A stretch of DNA of 64,000 nt from Mycolicibacterium rufum (lineage in GTDB: Bacteria > Actinomycetota > Actinomycetes > Mycobacteriales > Mycobacteriaceae): assembly GCF_022374875.2 (NCBI RefSeq), contig NZ_CP092427.2, forward strand, positions 5,394,001-5,458,000, given 5' to 3'. The notes beneath the pieces were generated by a model. It did not search any database. It had not been told where the DNA came from and worked only from the letters and a program-made list of their open reading frames with translations. Shown here in pieces: positions 21,919 through 30,553 of the stretch (its first letter is position 1; every line of letters starts with the position of its first letter). The translations under genes and the position numbers were made by a program.

Positions 21919-23391
21919 ATGGCCGGTCAAGGTGGTCCAGCGGCAGACGGTCCGGAGATCTTCTCCGGTGACGAGAACTTCTCGTCGGGCAAGACGGCGA
22001 TCCGGATCGCGTCGGTCGCGGCGCTCGGCGGCCTGCTGTTCGGTTACGACAGCGCCGTGATCAACGGCGCGGTCGATTCCATCCAGGAGGACTTCGGCAT
22101 CGGCAACGCCGAGCTGGGTTTCGCGGTCGCCTCGGCGCTGCTCGGTGCCGCCGCGGGTGCGATGACGGCGGGCCGGATCGCCGACAAGATCGGCCGGATC
22201 GCGGTGATGAAGATCGCCGCGGTGCTGTTCCTCATCAGTGCCTTCGGTACCGGTTTCGCGCACGAGGTGTGGACCGTGGTGCTGTTCCGCATCGTCGGCG
22301 GCATCGGCGTCGGTGTCGCCTCGGTGATCGCGCCGGCCTACATCGCCGAGACGTCGCCGCCCGGGATCCGCGGCCGGCTCGGTTCGCTGCAGCAGCTGGC
22401 CATCGTCTCGGGCATCTTCGCGTCGTTCGCCATCAACTATCTGCTGCAGTGGCTCGCCGGCGGACCCAACGAGCCGCTGTGGTTCGGCCTGGACGCGTGG
22501 CGCTGGATGTTCCTCGCCATGGCGGTGCCCGCGGTGCTCTACGGCGTGCTCGCCTTCACGATCCCCGAGTCGCCGCGCTATCTGGTGGCCAGCCACAAGA
22601 TCCCGGAAGCCCGCCGCGTGCTGACCATGCTGCTCGGACAGAAGAACCTGGAGATCACGATCACGCGGATCCAGGAGACCCTCGAGCGCGAGGACAAGCC
22701 GTCCTGGCGCGACATGAAGAAACCGACCGGCGGCCTCTACGGCATCGTCTGGGTCGGCCTCGGTCTGTCGATCTTCCAGCAGTTCGTCGGCATCAACGTG
22801 ATCTTCTACTACAGCAACGTGCTGTGGCAGGCCGTCGGATTCAGCGCCGACGAGTCGGCGATCTACACCGTGATCACCTCGGTCATCAACGTGCTGACCA
22901 CGCTGATCGCGATCGCGCTGATCGACAAGATCGGCCGCAAGCCGCTGCTGCTGATCGGCTCGACGGGCATGGCGATCACGCTCATCACGATGGCGGTGAT
23001 CTTCGGCAATGCCACGGTCAATCCGGACGGCACCCCGAGCCTGCCCGGCGCCTCGGGCATCGTCGCGCTGATCGCGGCCAACCTGTTCGTCGTCGCGTTC
23101 GGCATGTCGTGGGGTCCGGTGGTGTGGGTGCTGCTCGGCGAGATGTTCCCCAACCGGATCCGCGCCGCGGCGCTGGGCCTGGCCGCCGCCGGACAGTGGG
23201 CGGCCAACTGGCTCATCACCGTCACGTTCCCCGGCCTGCGTGAGCACCTCGGTCTGGCCTACGGCTTCTACGGGCTGTGCGCGGTGCTGTCCGGGCTGTT
23301 CGTCTGGCGCTGGGTGATGGAGACCAAGGGCGTCTCGCTGGAGGACATGCACGCCGAGGTCCTACACGAGAACAAGACCGCGGCGTCCTGA
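21919..23391 (+). CDS. Sugar porter family MFS transporter
   Basis: A 490-residue, 12-helix sugar/H+ symporter-type permease. Signatures: GGLLFGYDSAVINGA in helix 1, GRIADKIGR in loop 2-3, the R-x-x-x-GIGVGVASVIAPAYIAE block, PESPRYL before the central loop, QQFVGINVIFYYSN in helix 7, DKIGRKPLL and GEMFPNRIR. These are close to XylE/GLUT-like porters, so glucose, galactose or pentose uptake is plausible. The ATG at 21919 is chosen for GGGAAGGG six bases upstream; a TTG 45 bases earlier is weaker. Confidence 0.93.
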   Translation: MAGQGGPAADGPEIFSGDENFSSGKTAIRIASVAALGGLLFGYDSAVINGAVDSIQEDFGIGNAELGFAVASALLGAAAGAMTAGRIADKIGRIAVMKIAAVLFLISAFGTGFAHEVWTVVLFRIVGGIGVGVASVIAPAYIAETSPPGIRGRLGSLQQLAIVSGIFASFAINYLLQWLAGGPNEPLWFGLDAWRWMFLAMAVPAVLYGVLAFTIPESPRYLVASHKIPEARRVLTMLLGQKNLEITITRIQETLEREDKPSWRDMKKPTGGLYGIVWVGLGLSIFQQFVGINVIFYYSNVLWQAVGFSADESAIYTVITSVINVLTTLIAIALIDKIGRKPLLLIGSTGMAITLITMAVIFGNATVNPDGTPSLPGASGIVALIAANLFVVAFGMSWGPVVWVLLGEMFPNRIRAAALGLAAAGQWAANWLITVTFPGLREHLGLAYGFYGLCAVLSGLFVWRWVMETKGVSLEDMHAEVLHENKTAAS

Positions 23392-23457
23392 GCCTGAGCC
23401 CGCGCCCGTCGGGACCGCGGCGGGCCCCGCTGCGGTGACGTGACACAATCGGCCAAC

Positions 23458-23721
23458 GTGAAGACCTTCGACGCCCTGTTCGCCGAATTGAGCGAACGGG
23501 CCCGCACCCGGCCCGCCGGCAGCGGCACCGTCGCGGCACTGGACGCCGGCGTGCACGGCATCGGCAAGAAGATCCTCGAAGAGGCCGGCGAGGTCTGGCT
23601 GGCCGCCGAGCACGAGAGCGACGAGGCGCTGGCCGAGGAGGTCAGTCAGTTGCTGTACTGGACGCAGGTACTCCTGCTGGCGCGCGGTCTCACCCTCGAC
23701 GACGTGTATCGGACGCTGTGA
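23458..23721 (+). CDS. hisE: Phosphoribosyl-ATP diphosphatase
   Basis: An 87-residue all-alpha MazG-like enzyme that hydrolyses phosphoribosyl-ATP to phosphoribosyl-AMP, second step of histidine synthesis. Metal-binding residues are seen in [18 protein letters not shown] and [12 protein letters not shown]. It starts with GTG after a CACAAT box. hisG begins 2 bases after its stop, as in Rv2122c-Rv2121c, giving a two-gene operon for the first two steps. Confidence 0.95.
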   Translation: MKTFDALFAELSERARTRPAGSGTVAALDAGVHGIGKKILEEAGEVWLAAEHESDEALAEEVSQLLYWTQVLLLARGLTLDDVYRTL

Positions 23722-23722
23722 C

Positions 23723-24580
23723 GTGGCCCAGAACCTGCGTGTCGCCGTCCCCAACAAAGGCACCCTGAGCGAACCGGCCGCCGCGATCCTCTCCGAGGCC
23801 GGCTACCGGCGCCGCACCGACGCCAAGGACCTGACGGTCGTCGATCCCGTCAACCAGGTCGAGTTCTTCTTCCTGCGGCCCAAGGACATTGCGATCTACG
23901 TCGGATCGGGCCAACTCGACTTCGGCATCACCGGCCGGGATCTGGCGTACGAGTCCGACGCGCCCGTGCGGGAGCGCCTCGCCCTGGGCTTCGGATCGTC
24001 GACGTTCCGCTACGCCGCGCCGGCCGGGCGGTCCTGGACGGTGGAAGACCTCGCCGGGAAACGCATCGCCACCTCGTTTCCCAACCTGGTGCGCAAAGAT
24101 CTGGCCAAGCGCGGTATCGAGGCCACCGTGATCCGGCTCGACGGGGCGGTCGAGATCTCGGTGCAACTCGGCGTCGCCGACGCGATCGCCGACGTCGTCG
24201 GGTCCGGGCGGACCCTGGGCCTGCACCACCTCGCCGCGTTCGGTGAGTCGCTGTGCGATTCCGAGGCGGTGCTCATCGAGCGCGCCGACACCGACGAGAA
24301 CGCCGCCTCGCGTGATCAGCTCGCGGCGCGCGTGCAGGGTGTGGTGTTCGGCCAGCAGTATCTGATGCTCGACTACGACTGTCCCCGTACGGTTCTCGAA
24401 CGCGCCACCGAGGTCACCCCTGGCCTGGAGTCGCCGACGATCGCGCCGCTGGCCGACCCGGCCTGGGTCGCGGTGCGCGCGCTGGTGCCGCGCCGCGACG
24501 TCAACGCGATCATGGACGAACTCGCCGCGATCGGCGCGAAAGCGATCCTGGCCTCGGACATCAGGTTCTGCCGCTTCTAG
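23723..24580 (+). CDS. hisG: ATP phosphoribosyltransferase (long form)
   Basis: A 285-residue enzyme that condenses ATP and PRPP in the first, committed step of histidine synthesis. The N-terminus [15 protein letters not shown], the [17 protein letters not shown] block and the PRPP loop ([14 protein letters not shown]) are typical. The final 75 residues form the ACT-like regulatory domain of the long, hexameric, histidine-inhibited form, so no HisZ is needed. GTG start, immediately after hisE. Confidence 0.96.
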   Translation: MAQNLRVAVPNKGTLSEPAAAILSEAGYRRRTDAKDLTVVDPVNQVEFFFLRPKDIAIYVGSGQLDFGITGRDLAYESDAPVRERLALGFGSSTFRYAAPAGRSWTVEDLAGKRIATSFPNLVRKDLAKRGIEATVIRLDGAVEISVQLGVADAIADVVGSGRTLGLHHLAAFGESLCDSEAVLIERADTDENAASRDQLAARVQGVVFGQQYLMLDYDCPRTVLERATEVTPGLESPTIAPLADPAWVAVRALVPRRDVNAIMDELAAIGAKAILASDIRFCRF

Positions 24581-24648
24581 GACTTCGACACCGCTCACGC
24601 GTGGGGTGGCCGTGTTAGCGTCGCCGTGTCCAACCACGGGGAGGTCCG

Positions 24649-25131
24649 ATGACGCAGGTTCTCGTTCTGGTGTTCGCACTCCTGATCGGGGTGATCGCCG
24701 GCCTGCGCGCGATGACCGCCCCGGCCGCGGTGGCGTGGGGCGCGTTCCTCGGCTGGATCGACGTCGACGGCAAGTGGTCGGAGTGGGTGGCGCACCCGAT
24801 CACGGTGACGGTGCTGACGATCCTGCTCGTCGGTGAGCTGATCACCGATCAGCTGCCCAAGACGCCGAGCCGCAAGGTGCCGGCGCAGTTCCTCGCCCGC
24901 CTCGTGTCGGGCGGCTTCGCGGGCGCCGTCATCGGCAGCGCCTCCTTCCACACGTTCATCGGGACCGGTGCGGGCATGATCGGCGCGGTGCTCGGCACCC
25001 TGGCCGGGGCGGCGCTGCGCAGCAGGGTCGCTGCGGCGCGCGGCGGCAACGACCGGCCCGGCGCGTTCGGCGAGGACGCCCTCGCCGTCGTCGGCGGCTT
25101 CCTGGTCGCCTTCCTCGTCAGCGTGGTGTAG
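24649..25131 (+). CDS. DUF4126 family membrane protein (Rv2120c-like)
   Basis: A 160-residue small membrane protein with about four hydrophobic segments (residues 2-25, 45-65, 85-115 with glycine-rich FAGAVIGSASFHTF, and 140-160). RAMTAPAAVAWGAFLGW is the family signature. The function is unknown. GGGGAGG seven bases upstream supports the ATG, and TAGCGT about 30 bases before it is a likely -10. Only 3 bases separate its stop from the next gene. Confidence 0.87.
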   Translation: MTQVLVLVFALLIGVIAGLRAMTAPAAVAWGAFLGWIDVDGKWSEWVAHPITVTVLTILLVGELITDQLPKTPSRKVPAQFLARLVSGGFAGAVIGSASFHTFIGTGAGMIGAVLGTLAGAALRSRVAAARGGNDRPGAFGEDALAVVGGFLVAFLVSVV

Positions 25132-25134
25132 CGG

Positions 25135-26505
25135 ATGGCTCAGCGATTCGACGCCATCATCGTCGGCGCCGGCCAGGCCGGGCCGCCTCTGGCCGGCCGG
25201 CTCACCGAGGCGGGCCAGACCGTCGCGGTGATCGAACGCAAACTCGTCGGCGGCACCTGCGTCAACTCCGGCTGCATCCCCACCAAGACGCTCGTCGCCA
25301 GCGCGCACGCCGCCCACATCGCCCGTCGCAGCGCGGACTTCGGCATCGGCACCGGCCCCGTGACCGTCGACATGGCTGCCGTGAAGGCCCGCAAGGACCG
25401 CATCAGCACCGACGACCGCGAGGGCGTGGAGTCGTGGCTCGAGGGTATGCCGGGCTGCACGCTGATCCGAGGCCACGCCCGCTTCGAGGATCCGCACACC
25501 CTGCGCGTCGGCGATCAGGTCCTCGAGGCCGACCGCATCTTCCTCAACGTGGGCGGCCGCGCGGTGGCGCCCGACCTGCCCGGCCTCGAAGGCATCGACT
25601 ACCTGACCAATGTCGGGATCCTGGACCTCGACGTGGTGCCCGAACACCTGGTGATCATCGGCGGCAGCTACATCGCGCTGGAATTCGCCCAGATGTACCG
25701 CCGCTTCGGGGCCGAGGTCACGGTCATCGAGAAGGGGCCGCGGCTCACCTCCCGCGAGGACGAGGACGTCTCGGCGGCGATCAGGGAGATCCTCGAAGCC
25801 GAGGGCATCCACGTCGTCGTCGATGCCGACGCGATGTCGTTCGCCAAGCAGTCACAAGGATTCACCGTCACCCCGCGGGAGGGGGCCGAGCCGATCAGCG
25901 GCTCGCACCTGCTCGTCGCGGTGGGGCGCCAACCCAACACCGACGACCTCGGGCTCGAGGCGGCGGGCGTCGAGACCGACAAGCGCGGCTACATCGTGGT
26001 CGACGACCAGCTGCGCACGAGTGCCGCCCACATCTGGGCGATGGGGGACTGTAACGGACGCGGCGCCTTCACCCACACGTCCTACAACGACTTCGAAATC
26101 GTCGCGGCCAATCTGCTCGACGACGACCCTCGCCGGGTCAGCGACCGCGTCACCACGTACGCGCTCTACATCGATCCGCCGCTGGGCCGCGCCGGCATGA
26201 CCGTCGACGAGGTACGACGCTCCGGCCGAAAAGCGTTGGTGGGCAAGCGTCCGATGACGCGCGTCGGCCGCGCGGTGGAGAAGGGCGAGACGCAGGGGTT
26301 CATGAAGGTCGTCGTCGACGCGGAGACCGAGCAGATCCTCGGCGCGGCGATCCTCGGCGTGGGCGGCGACGAGGTGATCCAGGACATCCTCGACGTGATG
26401 ACCGCCCGGCTGCCCTACACGGCGATCTCGCGCACGATGCACATCCACCCGACGGTGAGCGAGCTGGTGCCCACGATGCTTCAGGATCTCTCGCCCCTGG
26501 ACTGA
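25135..26505 (+). CDS. FAD-dependent pyridine-nucleotide disulfide oxidoreductase (mercuric reductase-like)
   Basis: A 456-residue class I disulfide reductase. It has an N-terminal FAD motif (VGAGQAGPPLAGRL), the redox pair GGTCVNSGCIPTKT (about 39-52), an NAD(P) motif IIGGSYIALEFAQ, a second FAD motif WAMGDCNGRGAF, and a dimer-interface HIHPTVSEL with the active-site histidine. No MerA-type N-terminal domain or C-terminal vicinal cysteines are present, so mercury reduction is unlikely. It does not look like mycothione reductase either. The physiological disulfide is unknown. Confidence 0.85.
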   Translation: MAQRFDAIIVGAGQAGPPLAGRLTEAGQTVAVIERKLVGGTCVNSGCIPTKTLVASAHAAHIARRSADFGIGTGPVTVDMAAVKARKDRISTDDREGVESWLEGMPGCTLIRGHARFEDPHTLRVGDQVLEADRIFLNVGGRAVAPDLPGLEGIDYLTNVGILDLDVVPEHLVIIGGSYIALEFAQMYRRFGAEVTVIEKGPRLTSREDEDVSAAIREILEAEGIHVVVDADAMSFAKQSQGFTVTPREGAEPISGSHLLVAVGRQPNTDDLGLEAAGVETDKRGYIVVDDQLRTSAAHIWAMGDCNGRGAFTHTSYNDFEIVAANLLDDDPRRVSDRVTTYALYIDPPLGRAGMTVDEVRRSGRKALVGKRPMTRVGRAVEKGETQGFMKVVVDAETEQILGAAILGVGGDEVIQDILDVMTARLPYTAISRTMHIHPTVSELVPTMLQDLSPLD

Positions 26506-26518
26506 CGGCGCGCGCCCC

Positions 26519-26561
26519 TTGACTGTGGCTTGTGTCACAGTAATATGACCACTGGTCATAT
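26519..26561 (+). promoter_or_regulatory. Promoter with palindromic TetR operator (and CRP-like site)
   Basis: TTGACT (26519-26524) and TAATAT (26541-26546) form a -35/-10 pair 16 bases apart. The -10 is overlapped by the perfect palindrome ATATGACCA-C-TGGTCATAT (26543-26561), an ideal operator for the TetR protein encoded 17 bases downstream. The spacer holds TGTGG-N6-TCACA (26524-26539), one base from a CRP site. Autorepression, with a second layer of cAMP control, is the likely reading. Confidence 0.7.
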
Positions 26562-26578
26562 CAAGCCTGGGAGGCGCG

Positions 26579-27277
26579 ATGCCCACGGTCACCTGGTCCC
26601 GTCTCGGCGGTGAACGCCGCGCCGCGGTGGTGGCCGCCGCAGAGGCCGAGTTCGCCGCGCACGGGTTCTCCAACGGCAGTCTCAACGTGATCGCCCGCCG
26701 TGCCGGGGTTGCCAAGGGCAGCCTGTTCCAGTACTTCGCCGACAAGCGCGATCTCTACGCGCACATCACCGATGTCGGCAGCCAGCGGGTGCGGGCGTAC
26801 ATGGAGGACCAGATCCGGGTGCTCGACCCGAACAGGCCGTTCTTCGCGTTCCTCACCGATCTGCTCGACGTGTGGGTCGCCTACTTCGCCGAGCATCCGC
26901 GCGAGCGGGCGTTGCACGCCGCGTCGAGCTTCGAGGTCGACACCGACGCCCGGGTGAGTGTCCGGGCCGTGGTGCACCGGCACTACCTCGAGGTGCTGCG
27001 CCCCCTGGTGCACGATGCGCGGGAGCGCGGCGACCTGCGGGCCGACGCCGACGTCGACGCGCTGCTGTCCCTGCTGCTGATGCTGCTCCCGCACCTGGCG
27101 CTGGCGCCGTACGTGCGCGGCATGGACCCGGTCCTCGGACTCGACGAACTCTCGCCGGATCAGCCGGCGTTGGTCGTGCGGCGCTACGTCGCCGTGCTGG
27201 CCGCGGCGTTCGGGGCACCCGCGCCCGGCGCACCCCAGACCCTGCCAACCGTCACCACCGGAGGAGAACACGCATGA
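26579..27277 (+). CDS. TetR-family transcriptional regulator
   Basis: A 232-residue regulator with an N-terminal helix-turn-helix: [20 protein letters not shown] then [20 protein letters not shown] (residues about 17-65), and a variable ligand-binding domain. GGGAGG lies before the ATG. Its stop overlaps the R2-like oxidase start by ATGA, as in the M. tuberculosis pair Rv0232-Rv0233. It probably represses its own operon through the palindrome at 26543-26561. The inducing ligand could be a fatty acid related to the oxidase substrate, as inference. Confidence 0.9.
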   Translation: MPTVTWSRLGGERRAAVVAAAEAEFAAHGFSNGSLNVIARRAGVAKGSLFQYFADKRDLYAHITDVGSQRVRAYMEDQIRVLDPNRPFFAFLTDLLDVWVAYFAEHPRERALHAASSFEVDTDARVSVRAVVHRHYLEVLRPLVHDARERGDLRADADVDALLSLLLMLLPHLALAPYVRGMDPVLGLDELSPDQPALVVRRYVAVLAAAFGAPAPGAPQTLPTVTTGGEHA

Positions 27278-28212
27278 ACAGGACACGTTCGGATTCGCTG
27301 GCCGCAGGCGGCCTCAACTGGGACAGCTTGCCGCTCAAGCTGTTTGCGGGCGGCAACGCGAAGTTCTGGAACCCCGCCGACATCGACTTCAGCCGGGACC
27401 GTGCCGACTGGGAGGCGATGACGGACCTCGAACGCGAATGGGCCACCCGGTTGTGCGCGCAGTTCATCGCCGGCGAGGAGGCGGTCACCCAGGACATCCA
27501 GCCGTTCATGGCGGCGATGCGCGCCGAGGGGCGTCTCGGCGACGAGATGTACCTGACGCAGTTCGCGTTCGAGGAGGCCAAGCACACCCAGGTGTTCCGG
27601 CTGTGGCTCGACGCGGTGGGCGTGACCGAGGATCTGCAGGTCTTCCTCGACGACCTGCCGACCTACCGGACGATCTTCTACGAGGAGCTGCCTGCCTCGC
27701 TCGACGCCCTGGTCAGCGATCCGTCGCCTGCGGCTCAGGTGCGTGCGTCGGTGACGTACAACCACGTCATCGAGGGGATGATGGCGTTGACGGGATACTA
27801 TGCGTGGCACCGGATCTGCGTCGACAACAACATCCTTCCCGGCATGCAGGAACTGGTCCGCAGGATCGGCGACGACGAGCGCCGGCACATGGCCTGGGGG
27901 ACGTTCACCTGCCGGCGCCACGTCGCGGCCGACGACAGCAACTGGGCGGTGTTCGAGAGCCGGATGAACGAGCTGATCCCGATGGCGCTGCAGAACACCG
28001 ACGACGCCTACGACCTCTACGACGTGGTGCCGTTCAACCTCCAGAAGGAGGAGTTCCAGCAGTACGCCGCCGACAAGGGGATGCGCCGGTTCGGCACCAT
28101 CAGCAGTGCGCGCGGGCGTCCGCTCGGCGAGATCGACATCGACTACTCGCCGCTCGTCCTCGAGGACACCTTCGCCGACGAGGACCGCAAGGCGCTGGCC
28201 GCGTCGGCCTGA
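27274..28212 (+). CDS. R2-like ligand-binding oxidase (R2lox, Rv0233-like)
   Basis: A 312-residue Mn/Fe ferritin-like oxidase, often mis-annotated as ribonucleotide reductase beta subunit. All key residues fall at the same numbers as in M. tuberculosis R2lox: metal ligands E68, E101, H104, E167, E202 and H205, and the V71/Y162 pair that forms the ether cross-link ([30 protein letters not shown]). R2lox binds a long-chain fatty acid and activates oxygen at a heterodinuclear Mn/Fe site; the substrate is unknown. It is co-transcribed with TetR. A strong terminator-like hairpin follows. Confidence 0.93.
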   Translation: MNRTRSDSLAAGGLNWDSLPLKLFAGGNAKFWNPADIDFSRDRADWEAMTDLEREWATRLCAQFIAGEEAVTQDIQPFMAAMRAEGRLGDEMYLTQFAFEEAKHTQVFRLWLDAVGVTEDLQVFLDDLPTYRTIFYEELPASLDALVSDPSPAAQVRASVTYNHVIEGMMALTGYYAWHRICVDNNILPGMQELVRRIGDDERRHMAWGTFTCRRHVAADDSNWAVFESRMNELIPMALQNTDDAYDLYDVVPFNLQKEEFQQYAADKGMRRFGTISSARGRPLGEIDIDYSPLVLEDTFADEDRKALAASA

Positions 28213-28215
28213 CGC

Positions 28216-28809
28216 TCACGCCGCCGAGGTGACCGCCCGACCCGCGAGGAGCTGGGCGGTCACCTCGGCGACCCGTGCCCCGAGGTGACGGCACGTCGCC
28301 ACATCGGCGGGGTGCACGGCCTCGGGATCGGCGTCGACGTCGGTGGCCGCACCCGCGCCCAGCCAGAAGCCGAGCCGGTTGCGGTCGAATTCGCTACCAC
28401 CCGAACTGTTCCAGCCCGGGCCCAGCCCCAGATTCACCCAGTGCATGTGGTGCTGGGCGGCGAACACGGCCAGCGAGATCAGCGTGTGCATCTTGTCGCC
28501 GCTCTTGGCGCCGGAGTTGGTGAATCCGGCGCCGACTTTGTCGCGCCACGCTCCGCTGATGCACCTCCTGCCGGTCTGCTCGGCGAAGGCCTGGAAGCCC
28601 GACGAGACATTGCCCATGTAGGTGGCGCTGCCGAAAATGATCGCGTCGGCGGTGTCGAGGGTGTGCCAGTCGGAGTCCGACATGTCGGTCACGACGACCG
28701 GGACGGCCGTCGCGCCGGCCGAAACAGCGCCCGCGACAACGGAATCGGCCAGCACGGCGGTGTGTCCGAAGCCGGACTGATAGGCCACGGCGACGAGCGC
28801 GGCGCGCAT
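28216..28809 (-). CDS. Flavodoxin/NAD(P)H:quinone oxidoreductase-like (WrbA-type) protein
   Basis: A 197-residue flavodoxin-fold protein. The FMN-phosphate loop AYQSGFGHTAVLAD is at residues 8-21, ATYMGNVSSGFQAF is the second flavin contact, and TNSGAKSGDKMHTL the third. It resembles WrbA/NADPH-dependent FMN reductases. ATG at 28809 overlaps the stop of the SRPBCC gene by one base; a GTG one codon earlier is the alternative. It ends the ArsR-SRPBCC-flavoprotein operon. Its last 17 codons are built from a perfect inverted repeat. Confidence 0.87.
   Translation of the reverse strand: MRAALVAVAYQSGFGHTAVLADSVVAGAVSAGATAVPVVVTDMSDSDWHTLDTADAIIFGSATYMGNVSSGFQAFAEQTGRRCISGAWRDKVGAGFTNSGAKSGDKMHTLISLAVFAAQHHMHWVNLGLGPGWNSSGGSEFDRNRLGFWLGAGAATDVDADPEAVHPADVATCRHLGARVAEVTAQLLAGRAVTSAA
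28222..28270 (+). terminator. 17-bp perfect hairpin between convergent genes
   Basis: Arms CGCCGAGGTGACCGCCC (28222-28238) and GGGCGGTCACCTCGGCG (28254-28270) pair without mismatch around a 15-base loop. There is no T-run, as is common for mycobacterial terminators. It lies 10 bases after the R2lox stop and, unusually, inside the 3' coding end of the convergent flavoprotein gene. Confidence 0.65.
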
Positions 28810-29309
28810 CACGGTGTCCCGCCGGCGTTCAGGACCTCGAGTCGGCGCGTCGTCCAGTCGGGCGGTTCCTCACCGGCGAGGTGGGCTTCCAGGCGGTCGA
28901 GGTAGGCGTGGGTGCCGCCGAGGAAGCCGCCGGCGTTGCGCACGCCGAGACCTCGGTGGCTGAACCGCAGCAGCGTGGCGTCGGGGCCGTCGGCGGCGAG
29001 TTCGTAACGCACCGTGCCGTCTTCGACGATCGGCTGTCGCCACTCGTGTTCGAACACATGGGGCGGATCCCAGACCAGGATGCGGCCGGTCATCCGTTTG
29101 CGTTCCGGCGGAAGGGGTGGGCCGTCGGCCACCATGTCGATCACGCCGCCTTCGCGGGGCTCGATCGTGGTCTCGCCGAACCACTCCCGACGTTGCGCGG
29201 GATCGGTGATGGCCGCCCATACGACGTCGACGGGGAAGGGCAGTCGCCGCTCGAACCGCAGGACCGCACGGTCACCGTCGACGACGATGCGGCCGTCGCG
29301 CTCACTCAT
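28809..29309 (-). CDS. SRPBCC/AHSA1 family protein
   Basis: A 166-residue START-like (helix-grip) protein. Typical strands: FERRLPFPVDVVWAAITDP, REWFGETTIEP, GRILVWDPPHVFEHEW and a C-terminal helix THAYLDRLEAHLAGE. Such proteins bind hydrophobic ligands or assist chaperones; the role is unknown. The start ATG lies within the end of the ArsR gene (8-base overlap). ArsR-SRPBCC pairs are frequent in actinobacteria and suggest ligand-dependent regulation. Confidence 0.88.
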   Translation of the reverse strand: MSERDGRIVVDGDRAVLRFERRLPFPVDVVWAAITDPAQRREWFGETTIEPREGGVIDMVADGPPLPPERKRMTGRILVWDPPHVFEHEWRQPIVEDGTVRYELAADGPDATLLRFSHRGLGVRNAGGFLGGTHAYLDRLEAHLAGEEPPDWTTRRLEVLNAGGTP

Positions 29310-29622
29310 GGGCGTCGGAGTGGTTGCGGTGCAGGTGGCGCTCCAACGCATCGAGGTGATCCGCCCAGTAGCGCCGGTACTGCTCGATCCAGGCGTCGAC
29401 GGCCACCAGGCCGTCGGGGCGCAGCGCGTAGATGCGCCGCTGCGCGTCGGGCCGGACCTCGACCAACCCGACCTCCCGCAGCACCCGTAGATGCCGGGAC
29501 ACGGTGGGCTGGGTCAGGTCGGGCAGGGCCGCGACGAGTTCGCCCGCCGTGCGTTCACCGTCGGCCAGGGAATCCAGCAGTATCCGCCGACTCGGTTCGG
29601 CGATCGCTTCGAACACATCCAT
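29302..29622 (-). CDS. ArsR-family transcriptional regulator
   Basis: A 106-residue winged-helix repressor: AIAEPSRRILLDSLADGE, then TAGELVAALPDLTQPTVSRHL (recognition helix) and a wing RRIYALRPDG. There are no metal-binding cysteines (no ELCVCDL motif), so it is not a metal sensor of the ArsR/SmtB type; it belongs to the group paired with SRPBCC proteins. First gene of a three-gene operon. A palindrome 12 bases upstream is the likely autoregulatory operator. Confidence 0.9.
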   Translation of the reverse strand: MDVFEAIAEPSRRILLDSLADGERTAGELVAALPDLTQPTVSRHLRVLREVGLVEVRPDAQRRIYALRPDGLVAVDAWIEQYRRYWADHLDALERHLHRNHSDAHE

Positions 29623-29633
29623 GACCCCGAGTA

Positions 29634-29658
29634 TTGCATCCGATCTATATAGATGCAA
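29634..29658 (-). promoter_or_regulatory. Candidate ArsR operator
   Basis: Outer arms TTGCATC (29634-29640) and GATGCAA (29652-29658) flank the 12-base palindrome ATCTATATAGAT (29643-29654), which is AT-rich and stands out in this GC-rich region. It is 12 bases before the ArsR start, the usual place of an autorepressor site. Confidence 0.6.
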
Positions 29659-29667
29659 TCAAATACT

Positions 29668-30471
29668 TCACGGATGGAAGTTCCACTGACCGCAGTCCCG
29701 GGCCATCACGTCGTTGACGTCGACGCGCGACCCTCCGACCAGCGGGCCGGGATTGGACGCGGTGTCGACCACCCGCTGGTACAGCACCGCCGCGGGATGG
29801 ATCCGATTGCCCGACCACGCTTTGGTCTGCCACGCCCACCGGTAGCCGGGGATGCCGGACTGCCCGATGACGCCGTCGGCGATCGCCCACTGGCAGACGT
29901 CGATGCCGCCGTAGACGCCGGTGCGCTGCACGCCGAGCACCGAGTTGATGCCGCGGAACCACGGCAGTGCCACGGTGTTCCAGGTGTTGCGGTCGATGTC
30001 CTCGTCGATGGTGAAGAAGACGGGTGCGCTGCGGCCGCCCCCGGCCGCGGTGTGCAGCTGCCACGCGGTGCGGGCGTCGGCGACACCGCCCGGGTAGCCG
30101 CGGGTGAAGTCCGACGGCGCCGTGCCGCCGGGTTTGCCGTACTGGTAGTTGCTCACGATCACCAGGCCCGCGGCGGTGAGCGCGCGGGCGTAGGGCAGCG
30201 TGATCGGCTTGGCGCCGAACGACGATCCGGGGCGGGACAACGAGACGTAGTTGACGACGCCGGCGTGCCCGGCCGCCCGGATGTCCTGGGCAGGGATCTG
30301 GCGGGCGGCGAAGTCGATCAGCGTGGGCGCCGCGGCCGCGGCGCGCGGGGCCCCGGAGCTCAGCGCGGCCGCGCCGAGCCCGGCCAGTGCCGTCGCCGCG
30401 CTCGCGTAGCGCAGGGCGGCACGCCGCGACACGGGCCGCGAGCGCCCGGGAACGGCGGGCAGATCATGCAC
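29668..30471 (-). CDS. Tat-exported DUF1906 (glycoside-hydrolase-like) protein
   Basis: A 267-residue exported protein. The N-terminus has a twin-arginine signal (SRRAALRYASAATALAGLG, cleavage after AAAA near residue 48), then a DUF1906 TIM-barrel-like domain with LIDFAARQIPAQDIRAAGH, VFFTIDEDID (candidate acidic catalytic residues), GVYGGIDVCQWA and WQTKAWSG. It resembles Rv2525c, a Tat substrate linked to cell-wall biology. The GTG at 30471 is preceded by a TAACAT box at leaderless spacing. Confidence 0.9.
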   Translation of the reverse strand: MHDLPAVPGRSRPVSRRAALRYASAATALAGLGAAALSSGAPRAAAAAPTLIDFAARQIPAQDIRAAGHAGVVNYVSLSRPGSSFGAKPITLPYARALTAAGLVIVSNYQYGKPGGTAPSDFTRGYPGGVADARTAWQLHTAAGGGRSAPVFFTIDEDIDRNTWNTVALPWFRGINSVLGVQRTGVYGGIDVCQWAIADGVIGQSGIPGYRWAWQTKAWSGNRIHPAAVLYQRVVDTASNPGPLVGGSRVDVNDVMARDCGQWNFHP

Positions 30472-30477
30472 GGCGTG

Positions 30478-30483
30478 ATGTTA
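30478..30483 (-). promoter_or_regulatory. -10 box, leaderless promoter of the DUF1906 gene
   Basis: On the minus strand TAACAT is 6 bases before the GTG at 30471. Confidence 0.45.
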
Positions 30484-30553
30484 AGCATGAGGAAGTTGTT
30501 AATGATGGAGCCCACGCCGGGCTGTTGCGCTCCGGTGACCGCGTCGTGACCGG

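Noticed and set aside
25135..26505. Mycothione reductase
   Set aside because: The redox motif GGTCVNSGCIPTKT and overall sequence are closer to MerA/Lpd-like proteins; mshC proximity alone is not enough.
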